Shown piece by piece: positions 51,284-58,504 of a stretch of DNA of 64,000 nucleotides. Below the pieces are notes generated by a model. The model had not been told where the DNA came from. It searched no databases and was given only the letters and a program-made list of their open reading frames with translations. The stretch is from the NCBI RefSeq assembly GCF_006442965.1, contig NZ_VFWX01000025.1, forward strand, positions 1-64,000, in the 5' to 3' direction. Source of the DNA: Mesorhizobium sp. CU3 (GTDB lineage: Bacteria; Pseudomonadota; Alphaproteobacteria; Rhizobiales; Rhizobiaceae). Position 1 is the stretch's first letter. Each line of letters opens with the position of its first letter. Made by a program: the position numbers and the translations under genes.

Positions 51284-51466
51284 ATGGCGACGGCGAAGCT
51301 TCACGGCGTGGAACTCGTCAGGGGCCGGAAGTGGACGGTGCGCGTCACCGCCTATGGCACGACGCTCACCTTCCCCTTCGAGGCCGAGCAATATGCGCGC
51401 TCCTATGCCGATGGCCAGGCCTTCCGCCTCGGCGTCCAGGTGGTCGAGTTGAAGGATTGCGCCTGA
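51284..51466 (+). CDS. 60-residue hypothetical protein
   Basis: MATAKLHGVELVRGRKWTVR, then VTAYGTTLTFPFEAEQYARS and a final FRLGVQVVELKDCA. It is beta-rich with one helix. GGAGGAGG lies 8 bases upstream, a strong translation signal, and the protein ends cleanly at TGA. No family recognised. Confidence 0.6.
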   Translation: MATAKLHGVELVRGRKWTVRVTAYGTTLTFPFEAEQYARSYADGQAFRLGVQVVELKDCA

Positions 51467-51557
51467 GCAACCGAACCGGCGAACCGTCTCAGGCCACGCG
51501 CTGAAATACTCCTCCCACGAAAGGCGCTTAACGTCTTTCCTCGAATTGCCTCAGCGG

Positions 51558-51776
51558 TCACGGACGGCCCTGCGGATCGGCAGGCCGTCGCCCGAGCAGG
51601 GCCGAGCAGTCGATCTCGTCGTGGAAAAGCGCGTTCGGATCGAGCACCAGCCACGAAGCATGGGTGCGCAGGTCCCTGAGCCTGGCGTTCTTTTGCTCGC
51701 GCGCCAAACGATCGGCTTCAGTAACCGACGCCTGGTACGACCTTTCCACCTTGTGATGGTGAGGGATCCTCGACAT
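51558..51776 (-). CDS. Possible 72-residue hypothetical protein
   Basis: Begins MSRIPHHHKVERSYQASVTE with an ATG at 51776, then a charged helix (ADRLAREQKNARLRDLRTHA) and SWLVLDPNALFHDEIDCSAL. The amino-acid use is plausible for a real soluble protein, but there is no clear Shine-Dalgarno. The identity is unknown. Confidence 0.4.
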   Translation of the reverse strand: MSRIPHHHKVERSYQASVTEADRLAREQKNARLRDLRTHASWLVLDPNALFHDEIDCSALLGRRPADPQGRP

Positions 51777-52291
51777 CGGCGGAAAACGCGCTTACTCGGC
51801 TTTTCGTTCCGTCGACATTGGACGATCACACGCACCTCGCCCGATGTCTTCGTGCTCCGCGTCTTCACTGCTCCGCTGACGGGCACCAGAGAACACTTCT
51901 CATCGTGATGCCCGGGTATCGGCCAGGGCTGCCGGCAGCGCGTGTTCCTTCGGCGCCAGATGACGAACGAGCATGGCCTGGGATCAGCAGCGAGGTAGGT
52001 AGCCCGGCTTGCCTTTGGCGGTAAAAGAGCAAGGCCCTTTGACAGGCAAGCCGGGCTAAGGCCGGCTATTGGGTTTCCTTGGGGGGAGCCGGCGTGAGGA
52101 CAGAGTGTCCGTTTCCGGTTGCGCCCGCAATTGTGGCTGAGGTCCTATGCGGCGGCGCAATGGTCCCAGCGATCGGAACATGATCGCAGGATACGGACCA
52201 GCCGTAAGGCGGCATAATGCCCGATCGGCTGGACAGGGCTTCGGTTTCAGGTGATTCGAACCGAAATCGCCTTTCGAGCGCTCCAGGCCAC
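51777..52291. other. 515-base gene-free stretch with a hairpin cluster
   Basis: No convincing reading frame. The main content is two consecutive strong hairpins at 52000-52093. A smaller TTCGGTT/AACCGAA repeat lies near 52241-52266. The left part, up to about 51990, shows nothing I can name. Confidence 0.4.
52000..52093. repeat. Two adjacent hairpins (15-bp and 7-bp stems)
   Basis: TAGCCCGGCTTGCCT at 52000-52014 is exactly complementary to 52044-52058, with a 29-base loop. GCCGGCT at 52061-52067 pairs with AGCCGGC at 52087-52093. Perfect arms in an intergenic region suggest a structured RNA or a mobile palindromic unit. Confidence 0.6.
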
Positions 52292-52477
52292 TCAAGCCCG
52301 CGCGAGGCGGCTGCGTTTTTTCAGCGTTTTTTGCACAAAAAGCTCAGCGTGCTCGGCCCATTGCGCTTCGGCGACGTCGTTCTCGCGGACGAACTGCCTG
52401 AAAGCTTCCCGCAATGCCTCGAGCTCAAAAATCGACAGCCGCTGGTTTCTTTTAAGTTTCTTTACGCCGGCGTCCAT
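52292..52477 (-). CDS. 61-residue hypothetical protein
   Basis: Starts MDAGVKKLKRNQRLSIFELE and continues as amphipathic helix (ALREAFRQFVRENDVAEAQW) to a basic end (KTLKKRSRLARA). Composition is coherent for a small DNA- or RNA-associated protein. The Shine-Dalgarno is weak and the family unknown. Confidence 0.45.
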   Translation of the reverse strand: MDAGVKKLKRNQRLSIFELEALREAFRQFVRENDVAEAQWAEHAELFVQKTLKKRSRLARA

Positions 52478-53014
52478 ACTGCGTTGCCAAGAACAGCAAG
52501 GTGAGACGCGTAGCATAAGCGCGTGGTGTTTGGCTCATCAAGAGCTTGGCCCTGACTTCTTTTGGGGGCAATTCCGTTGCGACACCAGTGTCTTAGCGAT
52601 CAGCATCGACAGGCCTGGGCGGCTCTTTCCACGAAACGCGCCTCCATCGCTATATATTGGCGCTTACAACGATCGACCAAAAGAAGCTTATGACCAAGGG
52701 CCGATTGGTCACGGCGCTGTATATGCCGCGATATGTCATTTGCTATAGACCCGAGGCTCGATTGGTGGTTTGTGTGGCGTTGTAGGTAAGGAATGACCTG
52801 CAGTTCAGGTGGCAACCGGCCCGCGTGCTCTCCTTCAAAAGGGGCGGCGCGGGTTTTTGCCATCCGGCGGTGAAGCATTCTTCCCGCCTGCGAATCGGAA
52901 CCGAGCGTCGGCTAGCGTTCTTCATTAACCTTCCCTAGGGGCACGGACCAAGGTCGGTGTCGCAATTGCCTCCCCTGGCTTATACTCTGCCGGACGGGTG
53001 GGTGAACGGTGCCG
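52478..53014 (+). other. 537-base intergenic region with a terminator; possible small RNA
   Basis: Between the 61-residue ORF and the histidine kinase. It is moderately AT-rich to about 52760 (GCTATAGAC near 52742-52750 could be a -10), then a GC-rich structured part ends in a terminator at 52820-52857. A transcript of roughly 100 bases from near 52755 is possible. Confidence 0.35.
52820..52857 (+). terminator. Rho-independent terminator in a gene-free region
   Basis: CCCGCG at 52820-52825 pairs with CGCGGG at 52848-52853 and TTTTT follows. Inside is a nested CTCCTT-CAAA-AGGGG hairpin. There is no protein gene upstream on the plus strand for more than 1 kb, so it should end a non-coding transcript. 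Confidence 0.6.
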
Positions 53015-54415
53015 ATGTTCGGGCGGTATTTGAAGCAACTTGCGCTGGTCTGGAGCGGGCTCTCGCTGGCCTGGCAGTTCGTGATCGCTGGCGGCATCGG
53101 CCTTTTGGCCGTCATGCTCGTGGTCGGGCTTTGGGTGACCTCGCAGATTCGCGACGGCGTCATGCATAATTCGGCCGTCTCCACGGCGCTCTATGTCGAC
53201 AGCGTGATCGCGCCACTGCTGCCCGACATGCGCAAGAGCCAGGAACTCGACGACTCCGTCAAGCGCGCGCTTGACGAGACGCTCGGCCAGGGCGCGCTCG
53301 GCAAGCGATTGCTGTCGTTCAAGCTGTGGCGGCCGGACGGTGCGATCCTATACGCCAAGGATTCCCGTCAGATCGGCCGGCAGTTCAGGCTCAACCACAA
53401 CCTCAAATCCGCTTTCGCCGGCAATGTCGTGGCCGAATACAACGATCTCGACGACGACATCGCGGCGGGCGAAGAGGAAGGCTTCAACGTGCCAGTGCTG
53501 GAAATCTACAATCCGGTGCGCGAGCCCTGGTCGGGCGAAGTTGTCGCGGTCTCGGAATTCTATGAAACGGCCGACGAGTTCAAGGACTCGCTTACCTCGG
53601 CGCTGTGGTGGACATGGCTGGTGGTGGCCGGCGCCACGGCAGCAGCCCTTGCGCTGCTTTCGGGCATCGTCTTCCGTGGCAGCCGCACCATCGTCACGCA
53701 GCAGGCGGCACTCGAGGCCAAGGTCTCCGAATTGCAGGCGGCTTTGGCTCAGAACTCGTCGCTGCGGCAGCGCGTCCAGCGCGCCTCGCGGCGCGCCACC
53801 GCCATCAACGAACGGTATCTGCGGCGCATTGGGGCCGACTTGCATGACGGGCCGGCACAACTGGTGGCGCTCGCCGCGCTCAGGATGGACAGCCCCGTGC
53901 TGGTCGATCCAGGCACATCGAGCATGCTGCGCGAAGCCGAGATCGCCGGCATTCACAAGACGCTGGGCGAAGCGATGCGCGAGATACGCGGCATCTGCAA
54001 CGGCCTGGTGCTGCCGCAGATCGAAACCCAGGCAGTCGCCGACATCTTGCGGCTGGCAGTGGCCGAGCATGAACGGCGCACGAGCACCAATGTGCTGCTG
54101 ACGCTGCCCGAGCGCTTGCCGGAACTCGGTACCTCGGAAAAGATCAGCATCTACCGCTTCGTGCAGGAAGGCCTGAACAATGCCTACCGCCATGGCAAGG
54201 GCAAGGGCCAGCATGTCAGAGCCACGACAAAAAGCGGTAAGCTGCTGGTCGAGGTTCTGGACGCCGGCCCCGGCTTCGATCCGGGCCGGAGCGAAGGGCT
54301 TGGGCTTGCCGGCCTCAGGGAACGTATCGAAAGCATAGGCGGGCAGTTCGAAACGCTGACCGGTCCGGGAGGAACCAGACTGGTAATCACCTTGTCTGTC
54401 GAGGAGCAACCGTGA
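53015..54415 (+). CDS. NarL-type sensor histidine kinase
   Basis: About 466 residues (GTG at 53009 is an alternative start). Membrane helix 1 (LAWQFVIAGGIGLLAVMLVV), a periplasmic sensor region of about 150 residues, helix 2 (TWLVVAGATAAALALLSGIV), and a short coiled coil. The HisKA_3 box has the phospho-acceptor His in GADLHDGPAQLVALAAL. The ATP-binding domain has EGLNNAYRHGKG and GLGLAGLRERIESIGG. The response regulator gene overlaps its stop by 4 bases (GTGA), making a complete two-component system. Signal unknown. Confidence 0.9.
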   Translation: MFGRYLKQLALVWSGLSLAWQFVIAGGIGLLAVMLVVGLWVTSQIRDGVMHNSAVSTALYVDSVIAPLLPDMRKSQELDDSVKRALDETLGQGALGKRLLSFKLWRPDGAILYAKDSRQIGRQFRLNHNLKSAFAGNVVAEYNDLDDDIAAGEEEGFNVPVLEIYNPVREPWSGEVVAVSEFYETADEFKDSLTSALWWTWLVVAGATAAALALLSGIVFRGSRTIVTQQAALEAKVSELQAALAQNSSLRQRVQRASRRATAINERYLRRIGADLHDGPAQLVALAALRMDSPVLVDPGTSSMLREAEIAGIHKTLGEAMREIRGICNGLVLPQIETQAVADILRLAVAEHERRTSTNVLLTLPERLPELGTSEKISIYRFVQEGLNNAYRHGKGKGQHVRATTKSGKLLVEVLDAGPGFDPGRSEGLGLAGLRERIESIGGQFETLTGPGGTRLVITLSVEEQP

Positions 54416-55056
54416 ACACACCCATCCGCGTCGCCATAGTCGACGATCATCCGCTGTTTCGCGAAGGCGTGGCGCGCAGCCTCAGTGAAATAGGCGGCTT
54501 CGAACTTATCGGCGAAGGCGCCAGCGCCGAGGACGCCGGAAGGCTGGTGCGCGCCAGCACCCCCGATATTCTTCTGCTCGACATCAGCATGCCGGGCGGC
54601 GGCCTGAACGCGCTCGCCGGTATCCTGTCGGTTGTGCCCGACCAGAAGGTCGTCATGCTGACGGTTTCGGAGACCAATGCCGACGTCGCCCAGGCGCTGA
54701 AGGCAGGCGCGCGCGGCTATGTGCTGAAGGGCGTCGGCTCCAAGGCGCTGGCCGAAATCCTGCGCGATGTCGCCAACGGCCAGAGCTATGTATCGCCGAG
54801 CCTTTCGGCCAGGCTGCTTTCCGACCTTCTGCAGCCGAGCGGCAGCAAGCCCGATCCACTCAGCCAACTCACCGGCCGAGAAGCCGAGATTCTGAAACTG
54901 GTGGCCGAAGGGCTGAGCAACAAGGAGGTCGCCGCCCGGCTGTCACTGCAGGAAAAGACGGTCAAGCATCACATGACCAGGGTGCTGGCCAAGCTCAACG
55001 TGCGCAACCGGACGGAAGCGGCGCTGCTGATGCACGAGGCGAGGGAAAAGAACTGA
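54412..55056 (+). CDS. NarL/FixJ-family response regulator
   Basis: 214 residues. Receiver domain with the acidic pair in VAIVDDHPLFREGV, phospho-acceptor Asp in PDILLLDISMPGGG and the Lys in ARGYVLKGV; then a LuxR-type helix-turn-helix (LTGREAEILKLVAEGLSNKEVA, KTVKHHMTRVLAKLNVRNRTEA). It starts at a GTG inside the kinase stop region, so the pair is co-translated. Its gene targets cannot be read here. Confidence 0.92.
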   Translation: MNTPIRVAIVDDHPLFREGVARSLSEIGGFELIGEGASAEDAGRLVRASTPDILLLDISMPGGGLNALAGILSVVPDQKVVMLTVSETNADVAQALKAGARGYVLKGVGSKALAEILRDVANGQSYVSPSLSARLLSDLLQPSGSKPDPLSQLTGREAEILKLVAEGLSNKEVAARLSLQEKTVKHHMTRVLAKLNVRNRTEAALLMHEAREKN

Positions 55057-55197
55057 ACTGGGGAACTGGGGAACTGGGGAACTGGGGAACTGAGGAATTG
55101 AGGCGGACAGGGAGCGCTGCATCCTTTTCTCCAGTTCTCCGGTTCTCCAGTTCTCCAGTTCTTCAGTTCTTCAGTTCCCCAATTCCCCAATTCCCCT
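55056..55197. repeat. Two facing arrays of an 8-bp repeat
   Basis: AACTGGGG repeats with an exact 8-base period from 55056 to 55103 (six units, the last two diverged). About 24 bases later, 55128-55197 carries eight further 8-base units of the complementary type (TCTCCAGT, TCTTCAGT, TCCCCAAT). The arrays face each other and could pair into one long hairpin directly after the response regulator stop codon. Confidence 0.85.
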
Positions 55198-55209
55198 CCC
55201 CAAACGCAA

Positions 55210-55237
55210 TCACCCCCGCCTCTCGAGGCGGGGGTGA
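55210..55237. repeat. GC-rich palindrome, left copy
   Basis: TCACCCCCGCCTC at 55210-55222 is exactly complementary to GAGGCGGGGGTGA at 55225-55237, with a 2-base centre. A related palindrome with TTACCCCCGC arms lies at 55995-56020, on the other side of the first Gly/Asn-rich gene. Confidence 0.7.
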
Positions 55238-55279
55238 CACGCGGGGGCGCGGGAAAAAGGGGGTAGCTCTTCCAGGCCC

Positions 55280-55780
55280 TCACAGACTCAGCAGACGATT
55301 CAAATCCTCCTCCGTCGCCTGCCGCTCGATTATGGTGCGGCCTTGCGCATCCATCATCTGGAAGCGGCCGTTCTCAACCTGCTCCTTCATGCCGTTGCGA
55401 TGCAGGACGGTGATCTTTTTGCCGTCGACCGAGAGCGTGTCGCCGGCCGCGTTGGTGTAGCTGTTCTTACCGCCGGGATTGGTGTTGCCCTTGCCGCTGT
55501 TGTTGCCCGGGCCGGCATTGGGGTTGTTGCCGCCGGCATTGCTGTTTCCCGAGTTGCCGCCGGCGTTGCTGTTGCCGGAATTGCCGCCGGCGTTGTTTCC
55601 GCCGTTGCCATTGCCATTGCCGTTGCCGTTGCCGCCATTGCCATTGCCGCCGGCATAGGCGACGGACGTGAGCCTGGTCACGCTGTCAGGCGCCAGCAGA
55701 CAGGGCGCGGTGACAAGCGCCAGCACGGCAGCGGCGCGCAGCGTCAGGTTGGCAAGCCTTGTGCGGGCGGGTTGGCTCAT
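55280..55780 (-). CDS. Secreted Gly/Asn-rich protein with conserved C-terminal domain
   Basis: 166 residues. A leader with a hydrophobic signal (LTLRAAAVLALVTAPCLLAP) ends near AYA-GG. About 60 residues of N-G-N-G-N and G-G-N-S-G-N-S-N-A repeats follow, then a folded end domain of about 55 residues (DTLSVDGKKITVLHRNGMKE, ENGRFQMMDAQGRTIIERQA, EEDLNRLLSL). The same end domain occurs in the next gene upstream, so the two are tandem paralogues. The ATG 55780 follows AAAGGACAGG. Probably surface or matrix associated; function unknown. Confidence 0.75.
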   Translation of the reverse strand: MSQPARTRLANLTLRAAAVLALVTAPCLLAPDSVTRLTSVAYAGGNGNGGNGNGNGNGNGGNNAGGNSGNSNAGGNSGNSNAGGNNPNAGPGNNSGKGNTNPGGKNSYTNAAGDTLSVDGKKITVLHRNGMKEQVENGRFQMMDAQGRTIIERQATEEDLNRLLSL

Positions 55781-55994
55781 CCTGTCCTTTTCGTGCCGGC
55801 TCCATCTCGGCATGGGCCAAAGCTCCGCTAAAGGGCATCGGCCTGAAGGAAACCGGATAGGTTAACAGAACAAGGATCACACTCAGGCGTCGCGGTGAAA
55901 GCGGCCCACGACCCATGCCCTGCCCGGTCGGACCATTTTTGCCGCCATGGCTGACCAATGTCGGAACCGGCAGCCACGGCCGAAGCTCAAAAAA

Positions 55995-56020
55995 TTACCC
56001 CCGCACGAAGGCGGGGGTAA
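55995..56020. repeat. GC-rich palindrome, right copy
   Basis: TTACCCCCGC at 55995-56004 pairs with GCGGGGGTAA at 56011-56020 around ACGAAG. It lies in the gap between the two Gly/Asn-rich paralogues and shares the A-CCCCCGC/GCGGGGG-T core with 55210-55237. Confidence 0.65.
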
Positions 56021-56158
56021 GGTGAGTAGCAAAGTTCTACCGCAAGACGATCAGGACCGTAGAGACGAGGCAAAAGGTGGCAACCTGATTTTGCAGCGCT
56101 GACCTTCAGTCCCTTTAAGATCTAATCCGGATAAAACCTCGCTATCACAAACTCTGTT

Positions 56159-56731
56159 TTACAAACTTTTCAGGCGATTGAGATCGGCCATGGTAGCCTT
56201 GCGGTCGATGATGGTGCGTCCGTACTTGTCTTCCATCCTGAACCGGCCGTTCTCGATCTTCTCCTTCATTCCGTTGCGGTGCGTGACCTGGATGCCCTTG
56301 CCGCTAACCTCGACCTTGTCGCCGGTTGCAGGGTTCACATGATCGTCGACATCGGCGGTGCTTGCCGTGCTGGCGCTTGTGCTCGTCCCTGTGCCGCTTG
56401 TGCTGCTGTTCCCGCTACTGCTGCTGTTCCCGCTGCTGCTGCTATTCCCGCTGCTGCTGCTATTCCCGCTGCTGTTGCCGTTACCGTTGTTGCCGCCGCT
56501 GTTTCCGTTCCCGTTGCCGTTGTTGCCGCCGCTATTACCGTTGCCGTTGCCGTTGTTGCCGCCGCCGTTGCCGTTACCGTTCCCGCCATTGCCGTTACCG
56601 TTGCCGCCTTTGCCGGCATAGGCTTTGGCAATCAGGGGACCGTCGATGGAGAGATTGAAAGGCGCGACAACAAGCGCAATCACAGTCAGCGCCGGCACGA
56701 TTAGCCTGCAGCTCCTGCGCGAGGCGCACAT
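56159..56731 (-). CDS. Secreted Gly/Asn/Ser-rich paralogue
   Basis: 190 residues. Signal sequence with LIVPALTVIALVVAPFNLSI ending near AYA-GK, then N-G-N-G-G-N repeats and a run of four S-S-S-S-G-N hexapeptides encoded by an 18-base tandem repeat at about 56408-56479. The C-terminal domain (DKVEVSGKGIQVTHRNGMKE, NGRFRMEDKYGRTIIDRKA, ADLNRLKSL) is about half identical to that of the neighbouring paralogue. The start is placed at 56731, though an upstream in-frame ATG exists. Function unknown. Confidence 0.75.
   Translation of the reverse strand: MCASRRSCRLIVPALTVIALVVAPFNLSIDGPLIAKAYAGKGGNGNGNGGNGNGNGGGNNGNGNGNSGGNNGNGNGNSGGNNGNGNSSGNSSSSGNSSSSGNSSSSGNSSTSGTGTSTSASTASTADVDDHVNPATGDKVEVSGKGIQVTHRNGMKEKIENGRFRMEDKYGRTIIDRKATMADLNRLKSL
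56408..56479. repeat. 18-bp tandem repeat coding for S-S-S-S-G-N units
   Basis: Four near-identical 18-base units of the form TTCCCGCTGCTGCTGCT(A/G) on the plus strand. Because 18 is a multiple of 3, copy-number change would lengthen or shorten the secreted protein in frame. Confidence 0.75.
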
Positions 56732-57006
56732 CCCATTCTCCCCATGCCAGTCATTCAGCCCGTCGGCCGAACTACCCCACCGGCAAAGTCGCATCATAAG
56801 CATCCCCAATCATCTCCCCATAAGGAAGTGGCCCACGACCCCTGTCTTGTCCACTCGGACCTATTACCGCAATCTGATCAGACCTAAGTCCTACCTCAAC
56901 CACTGGATGTAGTCTGACATTTTCGCCACAGAGCGGTTTTGTTCAAGTTCGGCAAGCCTTTAGGTGAGCGACGCGTCCCCGTAGACGCGCCGGGCCGACA
57001 GAGCGT

Positions 57007-57906
57007 TCAGGCAGGCGACGGCACCGCCCGCCGCGCCGTGACGGCGGCGCCGAAAGCAGCGGCGATGACCGCAGCGATGCCGACGGCTTGCAGCATGGTG
57101 AGCTTCTCATGCAGGAAGAGAAAGCCAGTCAGCGCCGCGCCGGCCGGCTCCAGGCACACGATCATGCCGTAGACCTTGGCCGGCATCCGGGCCAGCACCA
57201 TCATCTCCAGCCAGAAGGGCAGCGCGCTGGAGAACAGGCCGACGACCACCGCGGCCGCCATGATATGCGGATCGGTAAGATGGGGCGCCGCCGCCGAAAA
57301 GCCGAAGGGCAGCGCGACCAGCGCGGCGATCGCCATGCCATAGGCCGAGGTGCGCGCGCCGAGCTCGGCGCCGGCCTTCTGGGCAAAGATGATGTAAAGC
57401 CCCCAGCAGGCCCCGGCGGCCAGCGCCAAAAGCACGCCGAACGGATCGAGGCCGAGGCTGACATCGGCAAAGGGAGAGAGCAATACGATGCCGGCGACCG
57501 CGAAAGCCACCCAGACCAGATCGAGCCGGCGGCGCGAGCCCAACATGGCGACGAACAGCGGGCCGGTGAATTCGAGCGCCACGCAGATGCCGAGCGGAAT
57601 GCGCTCGAGCGCGGCGTAGAACAGAAGGTTCATCACCGAGACGGTGACGCCATAGGCGACAAGCCACGGCAAGGTTCTGCGCGACGGCAGCACTTTCCAG
57701 GGCCTCAGCACCGCCGCCAGCATCAGCGCGCCGATCAAGAGCCTGAGCATGGTGGTGCCTTGCGAGCCCAGCACCGGAAACAACCCTTTGGCGAAGGCAG
57801 CCCCTACCTGCACCGACAGGATGGCGCCGAGCAGCCCGAGCACCGGGAGCGCGCCCATGTGAGCATCCGGCTTGGCGGTTTGCGTCGTGGACAATCCTGG
57901 CTCCAT
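57007..57906 (-). CDS. RhtA-like EamA-family exporter
   Basis: 299 residues with ten membrane helices in two EamA repeats. SVQVGAAFAKGLFPVLGSQGTTMLRLLIG near the N-terminus is close to the threonine/homoserine exporter RhtA. LEPAGAALTGFLFLHEKLTMLQAVGIA is the second-repeat signature. It probably exports amino acids or analogues; exact substrate unknown. The start at 57906 is the first Met of the frame and lies before a short polar leader; the Met at residue 17 is an alternative. Confidence 0.85.
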   Translation of the reverse strand: MEPGLSTTQTAKPDAHMGALPVLGLLGAILSVQVGAAFAKGLFPVLGSQGTTMLRLLIGALMLAAVLRPWKVLPSRRTLPWLVAYGVTVSVMNLLFYAALERIPLGICVALEFTGPLFVAMLGSRRRLDLVWVAFAVAGIVLLSPFADVSLGLDPFGVLLALAAGACWGLYIIFAQKAGAELGARTSAYGMAIAALVALPFGFSAAAPHLTDPHIMAAAVVVGLFSSALPFWLEMMVLARMPAKVYGMIVCLEPAGAALTGFLFLHEKLTMLQAVGIAAVIAAAFGAAVTARRAVPSPA

Positions 57907-58052
57907 CCCTACGCGGATGCAGATAGGGCGCCGCGCTCACGCTGTCGTGAGGCAGCTGCGGGTGGAGGGCTGGGACAAGGGGGAGCAGCGGCGCATTGGC
58001 CTCATCATTCTAGGGCGGAGCAAGGAGCGAAGCGACGCGCGCAGACCCTAGA

Positions 58053-58153
58053 ATCCATTCCGTGACGCTAAGGCGTTGCAACGGTTACAGAATTCTGCAC
58101 GGCCGAACTCCATGGCAAAGGTCACGGAATGGATCCTCGGGTCAAGCCCGAGG
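58053..58153. repeat. Intergenic palindromic element
   Basis: ATCCATTCCGTGAC at 58053-58066 is exactly complementary to GTCACGGAATGGAT at 58121-58134. Directly after comes CCTCGGG/CCCGAGG at 58135-58141 and 58147-58153. Similar ATTCCGTGAC-CTCGGG elements are, as I recall, dispersed in rhizobial genomes. It sits between the exporter gene and the end of minE. Confidence 0.65.
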
Positions 58154-58231
58154 ATGACGAAGCGTCTGGGATGCAGGCCCCTCCCCGATCCGCTTTGCGG
58201 ATCGGCCCTCCCCACAAGAGGGAGGGTAAAC

Positions 58232-58504
58232 TCACCCAGCCATGGCGAGCGGCGCGGCGCTCTTGTTGGGGATCTGGATATCGATCTCCAGCGTCGACAT
58301 GGTGGCGCCGCGGTCCATCGAGACCTGAAGATAATCCTGGTCGATCTGCACGTGCTTGGCGATGACCGCCATGATCTCCTCGCGCAGGATGGAGACGAGA
58401 TCGGGCTGGCCGCGGCTCTGGCGCTCATAAGCGAGCAGCAGCTGCAGCCGCTCGCGCGCCACCGGCGCGCTGGTGCGCCGTTTGAAGAGGTCGAGGATGC
58501 TCAT
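58232..58504 (-). CDS. minE: Cell-division topological specificity factor MinE
   Basis: 90 residues. N-terminal membrane-targeting/anti-MinCD helix (SILDLFKRRTSAPVARERLQ, LLAYER), then the dimer domain (DLVSILREEIMAVIAKHVQI, STLEIDIQIP). It displaces MinD from the membrane and drives pole-to-pole oscillation that keeps FtsZ rings at midcell. ATG overlaps the minD stop (ATGA). Last gene of minCDE. Confidence 0.95.
   Translation of the reverse strand: MSILDLFKRRTSAPVARERLQLLLAYERQSRGQPDLVSILREEIMAVIAKHVQIDQDYLQVSMDRGATMSTLEIDIQIPNKSAAPLAMAG

Noticed and set aside
52241..52272. GGTTCGAATC-like string suggesting a tRNA T-arm on the minus strand
   Set aside because: The flanking 5-base arms do not pair and no anticodon or acceptor stem can be built around it.
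55056..55197. Short regular repeats that might look like a CRISPR array
   Set aside because: The period is 8 bases with no spacers and there are no cas genes; it is a simple tandem repeat.
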